A stretch of DNA of 64,000 nt from IMG/VR virus record IMGVR_UViG_3300008107_000074, positions 22,966 to 86,965 of that record; one strand, 5' to 3'. Origin of the DNA: a virus. Positions 40,266 to 50,400 of the stretch are shown here, in pieces. The notes under the pieces are model-generated. The model made no database searches, was not told where the DNA came from, and saw nothing but the letters and a program-made list of their open reading frames with translations. The stretch's first letter is position 1; every line of letters starts with the position of its first letter. A program made the translations under genes and the position numbers.

Positions 40266-40878
40266 CTTCCTCTGTTTCTGCGTTAAAACTATCTTTTATT
40301 GTGTCGTTTGAATAATCTTCAATATCTTGCTTGGTGAGGACGTATTCGTTTTTACCTGTTTGTTGCATCTCACCTTGTTTTTGAGCAAAAAACTCTTGGG
40401 GATTTAGATTGAAAGGGTATGAATCCAAAGAACGTAACTCCAACTTTTCTTGTGGTGATTTTTCTTTCATGGTTTCAACCTTGCTACCTAATTCATCAAT
40501 TTTGTTCATTACCGCATCCATCTGAGATAATTTTTGTTCCAAATCTGTCAGTTTAGTAAATACTGTTTCCATTTTACCAACAACATCATTGTTATTAGAT
40601 TTGCTATCATCCAAATCCTTTTTAATTGATTTAGTCATATTAACTAAATCTGTGATATCGATTTCTTCGGTATCTTCCACGGGTGCTGCCGGTGCTGGTG
40701 GGACTTCAGCGGGCATCGGTGCTGCTGGGTCCATAGGTGGTACATCACCAGGTGGTGGGGGTGGTACATCTCCAACAGGAGGTGGTACTTCACCTTGTTC
40801 CATTAAGGTTTTTGCATATTTGTTAATCGCGTTGTATCTCGCGAGTTCTTCCATAAGTGATTTTTCTAATTTTTTCAT
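40249..40878 (-). CDS. Pro-rich/coiled-coil protein, probable virion or assembly component
   Basis: A 209-residue protein with three regions: a helical N-terminus (MKKLEKSLMEELARYNAINK), a Pro-rich acidic segment at about 32-68 (EVPPPVGDVPPPPPGDVPP), and a long heptad-like coiled coil from about 75 to 135 (IKKDLDDSK, MDAVMNKIDELGSKVETMKE), ending in an acidic tail (ETEEDEFKF). No enzyme motif is visible. It lies 2 nt downstream of a 68-aa gene in the late operon of the hub protein. A scaffold- or core-like role is possible but unproven. Confidence 0.5.
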   Translation of the reverse strand: MKKLEKSLMEELARYNAINKYAKTLMEQGEVPPPVGDVPPPPPGDVPPMDPAAPMPAEVPPAPAAPVEDTEEIDITDLVNMTKSIKKDLDDSKSNNNDVVGKMETVFTKLTDLEQKLSQMDAVMNKIDELGSKVETMKEKSPQEKLELRSLDSYPFNLNPQEFFAQKQGEMQQTGKNEYVLTKQDIEDYSNDTIKDSFNAETEEDEFKF

Positions 40879-40880
40879 AG

Positions 40881-41087
40881 TTAGTCTTGTAAAAGTTGTC
40901 TACCGTCTTCGGTTATAAATTTTTTGTTTATTCTTTCTACTATACCATCCTTAGACCTGATAACATAACATTCACCGGTTTGAAGGTCGCATTCTTCTGT
41001 TTCCATTCCGTCTTTTGAAACGGATTTTACTTGTTTTGGATTTTTCATGTAGTTATCCAAAGTATTATTCAATTTTTCGTTGTTCAT
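40881..41087 (-). CDS. Small hypothetical protein
   Basis: A 68-residue acidic protein (MNNEKLNNTLDNYMKNPKQV...) with a CDLQTGEC pair of cysteines spaced by six residues that could bind metal or form a hairpin disulphide. It is preceded by TATTTATT (41100-41107) 12 nt upstream and followed two bases later by the 209-aa gene. Function unknown. Confidence 0.55.
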   Translation of the reverse strand: MNNEKLNNTLDNYMKNPKQVKSVSKDGMETEECDLQTGECYVIRSKDGIVERINKKFITEDGRQLLQD

Positions 41088-41099
41088 GGTATTTTCTTT

Positions 41100-41107
41100 A
41101 ATAAATA
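41100..41107 (-). promoter_or_regulatory. TATTTATT motif upstream of the 68-aa gene
   Basis: Coding-strand TATTTATT, 12 nt before the ATG at 41087. Same motif as at the other virion operon heads. Confidence 0.4.
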
Positions 41108-41132
41108 TCTAAAAAAGTGGAAAACTTAAAAA

Positions 41133-44100
41133 TTAATCCATTTTAAAGTATACAACGTCTCCATCGTATAGTCCTAATTCGGACATAAGTTTCGGTGACA
41201 TACCCATACCAATCTCGGTAGACTTCGGTCCTCTACTAATTGGACCTTCAACCACTATTGAACCAACAGTTTTGTCTAATTGGTAATTAGGATTTACTGT
41301 TAATTGAGTATTGTTTTTAGGGTTCTTAAATGTTGTTTTAGCAGTTTTTATAACATCATTAGTAATGGTTCTTGACAATTGAAAATCCACATTATAGAAT
41401 TTATAACTTGAATCCTTAACGTCAGACCATGTAATTCCGTTTGTGAGATTAAATCCTTGTGCGTCATCTATTGGGTATTTTTCTCCACCCATTTTATATA
41501 CAATAGTTCTAAACCATTCCTCATTACCGTTTCTAACTTTTTGTATTAGACGAGTTTCATTATATCCATTATATGGTACACCAAATCTGTTAATACCAAC
41601 TTCTTGAATAACCGTTTCACCCTGTATATTTTTACCTTGTCTGTCCGTAACATATGGTATTCCTTGGTATATAACTTCTTGGTCGGTGTCGGTATCGTTA
41701 GCGGCTCTCTGTTTGATTTTAGCAATAGCTTTTGCTTGAATTTTATCAAATAGAATTCGATAACTTGCAACAAATGAGTCTTTAGGGTCAGGTAATGAAG
41801 TATATGGTATTCGTGTTCCTGAAAAACTTGTTGAGATGTTATTACCCTTGATTTGATGAGAAACCTCAGTAATCCAATATGAACCCCTAAACATAGGTAT
41901 GTTTTTTAAGTAAAAGAACATTGTTGGTTGAATCATAACGTTACCCATGGCAGTTACACCACATTTATATGATGCTTGTTTATAATAATCGAATAAACTT
42001 GTGTCTACATTATGAACACCAGCACCTGAAGCCGACCTTGATAGATTTTCTAAAACTTGAAAAGACTCTGATGTATTTTTTAGTGTACTTTGGTCTAATG
42101 TAACTCCTTTGAATATACCTTGATTTTGGTCACCAAAACTCACCTCAAACGCAACTACCCTATTAGATTTTGATAAATCGTTTTGTGAGAAACCTTCTAA
42201 TGATGTTATTAATAATGGGTTTGGAGTTTGTCCACCAATATAAAAACTATCGTCAACAAACTTATACGCCTTACTATTGGACATATCAATTCTTTTCGAT
42301 GTTTGTCCAACTAATTGTATGATAACTTTTGGTGTCGCCTCTTGATAATCAACCTCTAAGAATGTACCAAATAAAGTTGATGCCACTTTTTTTGATGGTG
42401 TTATTTTATTCTTATTTGTCAAGTTATTACCATAAAAATTTATATAGGCAGGTAACGCTCTCATATCTAATCCAGTACCTTGTATTATCATAGAAATGGC
42501 GTTGTACAAAGGAAGTTTAGAGTTGTTTGGGTCCAATAAAGGTGTAAACTTATCTATGTTTAAATAAAATTTATCACCAATGTCTCTATTGGCTTTGTCT
42601 AAGAATAAAAATTCCTCAAGTAACAAACGTTGACCAATTGAATTACCGGCGGTCCATTTATCGTTAAATGATTTGAAAGTGTTATACAATTCTAACTTTG
42701 TTTGAGTTGAATTGTAACCTCTAAACATATCAATACTAGCAGCAGGATTACCCGTGGCGTTACTCGTTAAATTACCTAATAATGGTAAAAGTGTATTCAA
42801 ATACAAAGCAAGTCTAGCTTCAGCCCCTTTTGGAACATTTGTTCCACCTGTATTTTTAAGTATTATTGAATCTTGTAAATAAGTTAAAAACGCGGCTTTG
42901 GTGTTGGTTCCTCCCGCTTTTCGATATCCACCATATATTTGAGCCAACGGCCTATGTTTTTTTATGTTATCTTCAGTTAATTTAACGTCCAATAAACTAA
43001 AGAAATTAACATAGTAACTATCAATATCTTCACCAATATATAATTTAATAAAATTAAGATTTGGGGTTGTTAAATCTGAAGCACTGAAAGGTTGTGGTTT
43101 ATAAGTTGTCAAAGACTTATAAGGTTGAACCGCTGTCAAACCATATAAAGAATTGGCATCAATTTCTTTTGGGTTTGCTAACGTAAATTTTATTAAGTTG
43201 TTAGCACTTAATATATCTGTAGTGATAGATTCAGCGTTTCTTTTTTGTCTTTCTTTTAATGTGTTACCAATTAATAAATCAATATCATTACTATCATCGT
43301 CTTTCTTTTCAACAACGGATAATTTCTTTAACATATCTTGGAATTTAGGATAACTAATATTCCTAAAAATGTTATACGGTATTTCTTCATTTATTTTTTC
43401 ACTAGCAAAATCAAGAAAGAAACTTTCAAAATACTCAAGTATTTGAGGGCTAAATGTACCGATTAAATCTAACGCCTTTTTGTAATTAGTTGATATTGAA
43501 TATGTGTTACCTGTTGTCCTAAAATAATCGTACGGACTTGGGAACGTTTGTCCACTAAAACTAGTTGAAAGAGTGTCGTTTAGGTACCAAAGTGTTTTAA
43601 ATGTCAACTCCTCAGCTACTGTGAATGTGTTACTATTGGATATGTCACTATTTTTATGTCCCCCAAGAGATGGTAATAAAGTGTAGTTTTTGTCTGAGGT
43701 TATGTATTTGGAATTATCCATAACCACGTCCCAATAATTCATACCGCTTTTTTGTGTAACCCTATGTAATAATTTACCCGATGTACTTGTGGAAGAATAT
43801 GAAACATTACCTAAAGTTATATCATAAGTTGCATAGTCATTTACTATTTGACTGTACACAGTTTGATAGAACGGTCTAATACCTGCATTAGTGTAACCAG
43901 TATATGTAACACCTGAAGTTGAACCTGATGATGTGGAAATTTTTGGTACTATATCAAAGGTCACATATTCATCATAAACAGCAAATACTGTGGCACCTGT
44001 TAGTCCTGTAAGTGGAGTTTGTGAAATTGTAAATCCTGTAGTACTTGTAATATTTGTAATGTACGTATTCGGCGCTGTTTGTCCTGTACCAGCAATAACC

Positions 44101-47100
44101 GTAACGGTCATTCCTGTTTGTAGTCCTATTGTACTTGGTACATTAATCGTAGTACCACTACTACTTGCGTTTGTTGATGTGTATGTTATTAGTGCACCAT
44201 TATTATCAAATAGGGTTTTACCTGTTAATGGTTTTGTAACATAGCTTGAATTTACACATCCATTCAAAATATCGTAACCATCTATTAAGTGTGTTTTATA
44301 TCTATGATAAATTGAACCCCATTTTAACATTAAATGATATGGTATAAAATGTGTAGACGATACTTCTCTAAATAAAGAAGATGTTAATATTGACTGACCT
44401 CCAAATGTTATTTGTTCATCTAAATCAATGAAAGGTAATGAGTTTAATAACAAATACGATGAACCAGCGTACTTACCTCGTAAAGTTGATTTATTAAAAT
44501 CATTAAATAATTGATTATGAAAATATGGTGTGTTTAATATTGAGGTTGTGTTTCCTGTAACATTAATCGTATTTTTAAAAAAGTCAGTGCTGTCTGCTGA
44601 TGGTTTAACCCATGATTTAGATTCTATTGGTGAACATATAAAACCTTGAGAACTGTTAACTTTTAAAATGCCATTAAATTTAAAATTATCTCTTGTGAAA
44701 TTTGTTTTACCTAAATAATTCAAATATGTTGTTGAATTGAAGGGGTATATGTCTGTCCTGTATGTTTCAGGTTCGTAATCAATTAAAATTTTATTTAAAT
44801 CATCTTCTTTTAAATCACCCGTAGGGTTAGTTGCTGTCTCGTCATATTTTTCAAATTTAAATGGTTCGTCAATGACTGAAGATATATAATTGGTTGTTGG
44901 TAGATGGTCTTTAAAATAATTGAATCTTTCATATGGTGATAATCCAGGTAGATATCCATCATAAACCGTAGTGGTCTTAGGTGTCCCATCTTCATTTTTT
45001 TGAATAACACCGTTTTCTCTTAATTCTGTTTTTGTAACAGGAGCAATTAATTGGTCTTTATTGGTTATTTTTTTTGCTAACTCAATAATATCGTTATCGT
45101 CTTTTATTAATTCTTGAATATTTTTAAATTCTTCATTGGCCAACTGTCTAATCATTTGGTCATTAAAAGAATCAAACAATGTTGAATACAGTGCTCTTTC
45201 GTACAATTCGTAAACAAATCCCGCGTAACTTTTATCAATAAATGGTATAGATTCATTTATAACGTCAATACCTGATAAGTCTTCAATTTTTTGATTTTCA
45301 GTATTTGAATCAAAAACATAATTTACATCATTTCTTGTGGGTTCCCCATTTACGTTTGTTTCTACCCTATTGGTTACAATTTTAATATACTCTTCAATAA
45401 AGTCAATTTCAGGCCAAAGGGTTTTGTCATAAGATTTTAATTTGTGAACTAATTCTTCATCACCGGGATACGCAATTACATTTTGTTTACCACCACCTTG
45501 GGGTTTTTTTACTTCAGGCCATGGATATATGTTTTCACCTTTTGATTCTTTTGATAAATTTGTTAAAGTCTTTTTTCTATTATTAGCAGCATCAAAAGCC
45601 TTGTTATGAACATCTTTCATTAACCTAATAAAAACCTCAGCATTAGCTAATAAAACCGCAAACATATTTCTTACGGTTGGTTCGAATCCAAATCCATATT
45701 CTTTACTTTTGATGACCTTATTCATTTCTGATTCAACATCATCTTCGACTTTTTTTCTTTGTTCCTCAAATGATTTTCTTATTTGAAAAATGTCTTCAAA
45801 AATTCCATCAATATGTACAACTACTTTTTTATCATTAAGAACTTTATAATATGAACTTACGTTTTTAACATTCCTAATTGAAATCCTTTTGAAGTCTCCA
45901 CTTGTTTGATTTAATAGTTCTTGAGTTAAAAGTTTGGTTTTACCCATAGCGGCATTGAAACTAGATAAAAGGAGTTCAAGAGCACCCGCTCCGTTACCTA
46001 ATATATGTTTTGTCTCTGTCTTATCTTTCGCGTTCAAATAAAACCATAAATCACTAATTGTTTCATTATTGGTTGCAGTTTTAGTAAATGATGTATATTC
46101 TTGTGATAGATATTGTTTACCCCAAGCCTTAATTGAATTTTCAAAATCATTGAGAAGGGTGTCCATTTCTTTTATACCAGAAAAGACATCCATACTGACT
46201 TTACTAAAAATTTGTTGTTCAAGTATTTTATCAAGAGTTTCAGCGATGTAACCAATTTCTTTTAGGGTACGAACAGGAAAACCTTTTGGGATTAAACCTT
46301 TTTGTTCGTATTGTCTATACACCGATTTTAATATCGTATAACCTCTTGATGATTGTTTTACTCTTTTTTCATATAATCCTGTACTTTCATTAAATTTTGT
46401 ATTGTCTTTTTCTTCGACCAAAAACATATAAGGGCAGTTGATAATTGCAGACAATGGGATATCGTTTAACCATGCAAAAGTTGAACCAACAAACTTTGTT
46501 GTTATTTCAAAATTACCATTAGATTCATTAAATCTCGATTTAAAATCGGTCATATGTAATCTATAACGAATGGCTTTACCGTAGTAACCTTTAACTGTTA
46601 AATAAAAAATTGGCCACGGTAAATGGAAGAAAGCTCGATAAGGTGAGTTTTCAGAAGATTCGAAAAGAGTTTTACCTCTTACGTCAACAAAGTTTATAGT
46701 GATTTGTGGAACAAAGTTGGCACCTTTTACGTCAATATTAATTGAATCAATACCAAAAGATTGTCCTGTTGGGTCTTTGAATTGGTCCTCACCGAATGTT
46801 ACGTCATATCCATCTTTATATGTAGATTCTTGACCCTGAATTGGTTTGGGAACAAAAGCGTCAGTCCATGTGGCATCAAAGTTCCCATCACCACTTGCGT
46901 TTCTTAAAAAATTGAGATTACCTTTTGCAACTTGAGTTAGTGTATTTCCTACGTTATCGTCAGCAATAAGAGTCGTTCTTGGAATCAAATCAGCTTCCAA
47001 GTTCACATACATGACTAAGTTTTCTTGTTTATGTCCTCTTGGTTGAACTTCTCCGTTTGCATCAACAACACTATTTGGGTCAACATAAATAAGATTGTTT

Positions 47101-47156
47101 TGGTCAACTTTTACAAGTATGTTTTCATTATTTGGGTAATCATTATTGCTCGCCAT
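41133..47156 (-). CDS. Very large baseplate hub-like protein
   Basis: A 2007-residue structural protein. The N-terminal part includes VPQITINFVDVRGKTLFESS and SPYRAFFHLPWPIFYLTVKG, typical of tail hub proteins that pack on the tube. Near residues 1737-1790 the pattern GNVMIQPTMFFYLKNIPMF followed by GSYWITEVSHQIKGN resembles the late-control D/gp27 hub family, where a G.Y.I..V.H motif recurs. The C-terminal 50 residues (GPISRGPKSTEIGMGMSPKL and ELGLYDGDVVYFKMD) look like a small beta-barrel. The middle 1,000 residues are of unknown fold. It is coupled to the gp53-like gene by overlap. It is about five times the length of T4 gp27 (391), so it may combine hub and spike or wedge functions. Confidence 0.55.
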   Translation of the reverse strand: MASNNDYPNNENILVKVDQNNLIYVDPNSVVDANGEVQPRGHKQENLVMYVNLEADLIPRTTLIADDNVGNTLTQVAKGNLNFLRNASGDGNFDATWTDAFVPKPIQGQESTYKDGYDVTFGEDQFKDPTGQSFGIDSINIDVKGANFVPQITINFVDVRGKTLFESSENSPYRAFFHLPWPIFYLTVKGYYGKAIRYRLHMTDFKSRFNESNGNFEITTKFVGSTFAWLNDIPLSAIINCPYMFLVEEKDNTKFNESTGLYEKRVKQSSRGYTILKSVYRQYEQKGLIPKGFPVRTLKEIGYIAETLDKILEQQIFSKVSMDVFSGIKEMDTLLNDFENSIKAWGKQYLSQEYTSFTKTATNNETISDLWFYLNAKDKTETKHILGNGAGALELLLSSFNAAMGKTKLLTQELLNQTSGDFKRISIRNVKNVSSYYKVLNDKKVVVHIDGIFEDIFQIRKSFEEQRKKVEDDVESEMNKVIKSKEYGFGFEPTVRNMFAVLLANAEVFIRLMKDVHNKAFDAANNRKKTLTNLSKESKGENIYPWPEVKKPQGGGKQNVIAYPGDEELVHKLKSYDKTLWPEIDFIEEYIKIVTNRVETNVNGEPTRNDVNYVFDSNTENQKIEDLSGIDVINESIPFIDKSYAGFVYELYERALYSTLFDSFNDQMIRQLANEEFKNIQELIKDDNDIIELAKKITNKDQLIAPVTKTELRENGVIQKNEDGTPKTTTVYDGYLPGLSPYERFNYFKDHLPTTNYISSVIDEPFKFEKYDETATNPTGDLKEDDLNKILIDYEPETYRTDIYPFNSTTYLNYLGKTNFTRDNFKFNGILKVNSSQGFICSPIESKSWVKPSADSTDFFKNTINVTGNTTSILNTPYFHNQLFNDFNKSTLRGKYAGSSYLLLNSLPFIDLDEQITFGGQSILTSSLFREVSSTHFIPYHLMLKWGSIYHRYKTHLIDGYDILNGCVNSSYVTKPLTGKTLFDNNGALITYTSTNASSSGTTINVPSTIGLQTGMTVTVIAGTGQTAPNTYITNITSTTGFTISQTPLTGLTGATVFAVYDEYVTFDIVPKISTSSGSTSGVTYTGYTNAGIRPFYQTVYSQIVNDYATYDITLGNVSYSSTSTSGKLLHRVTQKSGMNYWDVVMDNSKYITSDKNYTLLPSLGGHKNSDISNSNTFTVAEELTFKTLWYLNDTLSTSFSGQTFPSPYDYFRTTGNTYSISTNYKKALDLIGTFSPQILEYFESFFLDFASEKINEEIPYNIFRNISYPKFQDMLKKLSVVEKKDDDSNDIDLLIGNTLKERQKRNAESITTDILSANNLIKFTLANPKEIDANSLYGLTAVQPYKSLTTYKPQPFSASDLTTPNLNFIKLYIGEDIDSYYVNFFSLLDVKLTEDNIKKHRPLAQIYGGYRKAGGTNTKAAFLTYLQDSIILKNTGGTNVPKGAEARLALYLNTLLPLLGNLTSNATGNPAASIDMFRGYNSTQTKLELYNTFKSFNDKWTAGNSIGQRLLLEEFLFLDKANRDIGDKFYLNIDKFTPLLDPNNSKLPLYNAISMIIQGTGLDMRALPAYINFYGNNLTNKNKITPSKKVASTLFGTFLEVDYQEATPKVIIQLVGQTSKRIDMSNSKAYKFVDDSFYIGGQTPNPLLITSLEGFSQNDLSKSNRVVAFEVSFGDQNQGIFKGVTLDQSTLKNTSESFQVLENLSRSASGAGVHNVDTSLFDYYKQASYKCGVTAMGNVMIQPTMFFYLKNIPMFRGSYWITEVSHQIKGNNISTSFSGTRIPYTSLPDPKDSFVASYRILFDKIQAKAIAKIKQRAANDTDTDQEVIYQGIPYVTDRQGKNIQGETVIQEVGINRFGVPYNGYNETRLIQKVRNGNEEWFRTIVYKMGGEKYPIDDAQGFNLTNGITWSDVKDSSYKFYNVDFQLSRTITNDVIKTAKTTFKNPKNNTQLTVNPNYQLDKTVGSIVVEGPISRGPKSTEIGMGMSPKLMSELGLYDGDVVYFKMD

Positions 47157-47469
47157 AATATAGGTTATACAATTCTACACTTCTTTTATAATCTTGTAAA
47201 GACGTTGTGAGAGGAAAAGGTATTCTAATAACAAAATTATCAGGTATCTGAAATTCAACACTACCAGCGGTTGGATTTGCTTGTAATATTAACCAACCAA
47301 ATACTGGTGAACCATAATAATCTTGAGATATCTTATCGAATCTATCTCTACCTTTTTTATAAAACATATATCTGTCAGAAGGTTTTATTGGGATTTCAAT
47401 ACCTGGTACAATCCTAAATTTACCATCTTCAACAAAAAACTGATATCTATCAAAATACTGTCTACTCAT
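47143..47469 (-). CDS. gp53: Baseplate wedge protein, gp53/LysM-like
   Basis: A 108-residue protein. The segment YKKGRDRFDKISQDYYGSPV followed by FGWLILQANP and IPDNFVIRIPFP has the LysM-like pattern (D.IS..YYG....W..I...N..I.....I..G..IRIP) of gp53-type baseplate proteins, which clamp wedge to hub. It sits in a TAATG overlap with the preceding stop (47467-47471) and overlaps the start of the 2007-aa gene by 14 nt, so the three genes are translationally coupled. T4 gp53 is longer (196), so this is a minimal version. Confidence 0.65.
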   Translation of the reverse strand: MSRQYFDRYQFFVEDGKFRIVPGIEIPIKPSDRYMFYKKGRDRFDKISQDYYGSPVFGWLILQANPTAGSVEFQIPDNFVIRIPFPLTTSLQDYKRSVELYNLYYGEQ

Positions 47470-50400
47470 TATTGTGGTCTATAATAATTTAATTTATCTT
47501 TTACTTCGTTTGATGTTGAAAAGATTTGGTTCGCTTCATCTATTATTGTTTGGTTTGTTTCATCTGTTGTGGATGAAATTCCAAACTTAATTTCTTTATC
47601 ACTTTTCCTTTTTTTGAATTTGGTTAATTTAAATTTCTTTTCTTCTGGTTTTTCAACAAATTTATTTAATCTCTTTTTCAATTGATTTTTTAGAGGGTCT
47701 TTATATAACGAAGGGTCTTTTAGCTCTGATATAAATGCATCTACTTTATCGTATAACAATTGTTTCATCATAAATTCAAAATCCGCCGATTGTATTGTTG
47801 GATTTAAAAATGTAATATTGGTAGATAGACCATCAACTAATTTCGGTGCATTTGTCTCAATATAATCAATACAGGTACTATATTCATTATATAATAAATC
47901 AGAAGTAAATCCACTAATTGCCACAGATTTAACAACACTGTCTTGTACTGTTGAATCCTTACCATTTTTAATAACGAAATTAACTCTATCTAAATCAGAT
48001 ATTAGTTGGTTTCTTGATTTTTCAAGTTCATCTAATATTTGAGTGGAAACGGTAAGTTCATTTATTTTATTTTCAATTATCTCTTTAGTTATAAAATCTT
48101 TTAATTTAACATTCGTATCTGTAAGTATTGAGCCGGTCATTTCTTTATTAAAACCAACCATATCAACTAAATAAGTTGATGATGAATTGTTAAGAAAATT
48201 AGCTAATCCTGTTTTTAATCCAGTTGTGTAAACTGTTAATTCTTGTGTCTTTTTATATAAACCAAGTAATGATAATGTTTTACCCGGTGTTGGTGATGTT
48301 GAGGTGTAAATGTCGTATTGATTTATTGGTCTATATTCACCCTTAAATAAAAGAGCGGTAATATCTTTACCGTATTTTGTATAAACTTTGTTATACGTGT
48401 CTTGGTACTTATCAAAATAACTTTCTGTTGAGGCGAAGACGGATTTAATTATGTCCGTATATTTTATACTGTTACCATCAAGGGCTCCCATATAATTTCC
48501 ACCTTTTACATTTTTAGTATTTTGAGATTGATTGGTTTTGTTAATGGCATTACCATAAGTTTTGTTCAAATCTTCTAAAAATTCACGAGTAAATTCTTCG
48601 GCCTTCTTACCACCGATTGTTTCATTTGTTGCAATTGACCTTTCATCGTACATTTCGGTGTTGGCATAAAAATTAGATGATAGAGCGTTTTGAAGTCGTT
48701 CAACAGGTTTTGAAAGACCTTGACCACCAATAAAGTTTATCGATAGTGTGACCGAAGCAATCATTGGTTGTACACCAATACCTTCAGGGTTTAAATCCCA
48801 CAATATTTGACCTCCGTCATCAAAAGATATGTTCACATCTCTAATGACTATTTTTGAATGGTAAAAATCACCGATTCTTAATACACAAACAGGTGGTGGA
48901 CCAAAAGAGGTATTTCTTGCTCTAACATCCGAATCTTCTGATATACCTTTAATTGGTATGGTATCACCCGGTCTTATACATTGTTGTAAAAATGTAAGTC
49001 TCGCATTTAAACCTTCAGGTGTTGTTGAGTGAAACGCGGGATGAAAATATTTTAATTTTTCTTTAAGTGATGAAAAAACAACAGGGTCACTATCTTCTAA
49101 TTTTTTAAAGTAAAAACATTCAGATAGTGTTTTTGCAATGATTCTTTTTAATGGGTCAATTGCCGGTTTCCTTGTTGGTGGATTTACAACAACTTGTCCA
49201 TTTTCCTCAATTTTTGTTATGGGTGGTTGTGGTGCGGGTGTTTCGGGTTGTTTCTTCTCTGATTTATTATTGTACTTTAAAGACATTGCAGTTTGTCTAC
49301 AATAGAACGCAATTGGTGAGTATTGTTTTAATTTTGGTACTCTAACGAAATCTTTATTAACACAATCTTTATCAGGTTGGGTTCCAGTTAATGTTTCACC
49401 ATAATTGACCGATTCTACAATAATTTTAGTATCATGTTCAAAACCAAAATCTTTTGTACTATATTCTTTTACAATTACAATAGGTTCTCCTTTTTGAATT
49501 ATTTCTTTGTCGTTATCAGAATTATTTTTATTTACTAAATTTAAATTTGTTGGCCATTTTATTTGCCATTCTTTTTTTCCTCCGACAGCCGATAATCTAT
49601 CAAAAATATCTTGAATTACGGAGTGACTTCTTCTTAGTGATAATCTTTCGTTGTAATCATTGGTTGCAACTGATGAACATGAAGATAAAATTTGAAATCT
49701 AATTGTTTCCGCTGTTTTACCAGATATGTCTGATATTAAACTATTTAAACTAGATTCATATTTATTAAATGACACATCGGCTTCATCAAAATAATCACCG
49801 ATTTTTGTTTTTTGAGCATCAATGTCGGATTGTGTTATAACGTGATTAGCATCACCAAAAATAAAAGATTTTTCTGTTTTTACTTGAGTGTCTGTTTGAG
49901 ACAAACCAGTTAAAGTATTTAACGCGGCACCTAATTCATTAATATAAGCTTGTTTTTGGTCTTTGTAAGCTTTGTATAATTGTGTATAATTTTGTGTGGT
50001 ATCAACTTTATCTCTTGGTCCCGGTATATCGTTTTCATACTTTAATTTAATTATAACCTCATCAACAGCTTTAGAATCTGCTTCGTTACCTTGTGTTGTT
50101 GTGTTTGTTGGTGTTGTTTCTGTTGGATACTCAGTGGTTACCTTATATTGTTTGATAGTTTCGGGGTCTTGTCCTTGATTTAAGAAACTTTGAATTAGTT
50201 TTATATCGTTTGTATCTAATTGAGCGAATCTTCTGATTAATGCGTAGAAATCTAATTCCTCACACCCCGCAAAAAATGCGTTGATATAATTTTCCGATTC
50301 TTCATCGGACATTCCTTTAAAGTATTCTCTAACCAATAAATTTAAAATACTTGGGTGGTCCACTACAACCTTAAATGATAATTGACCGCTTCTAGAAGTA

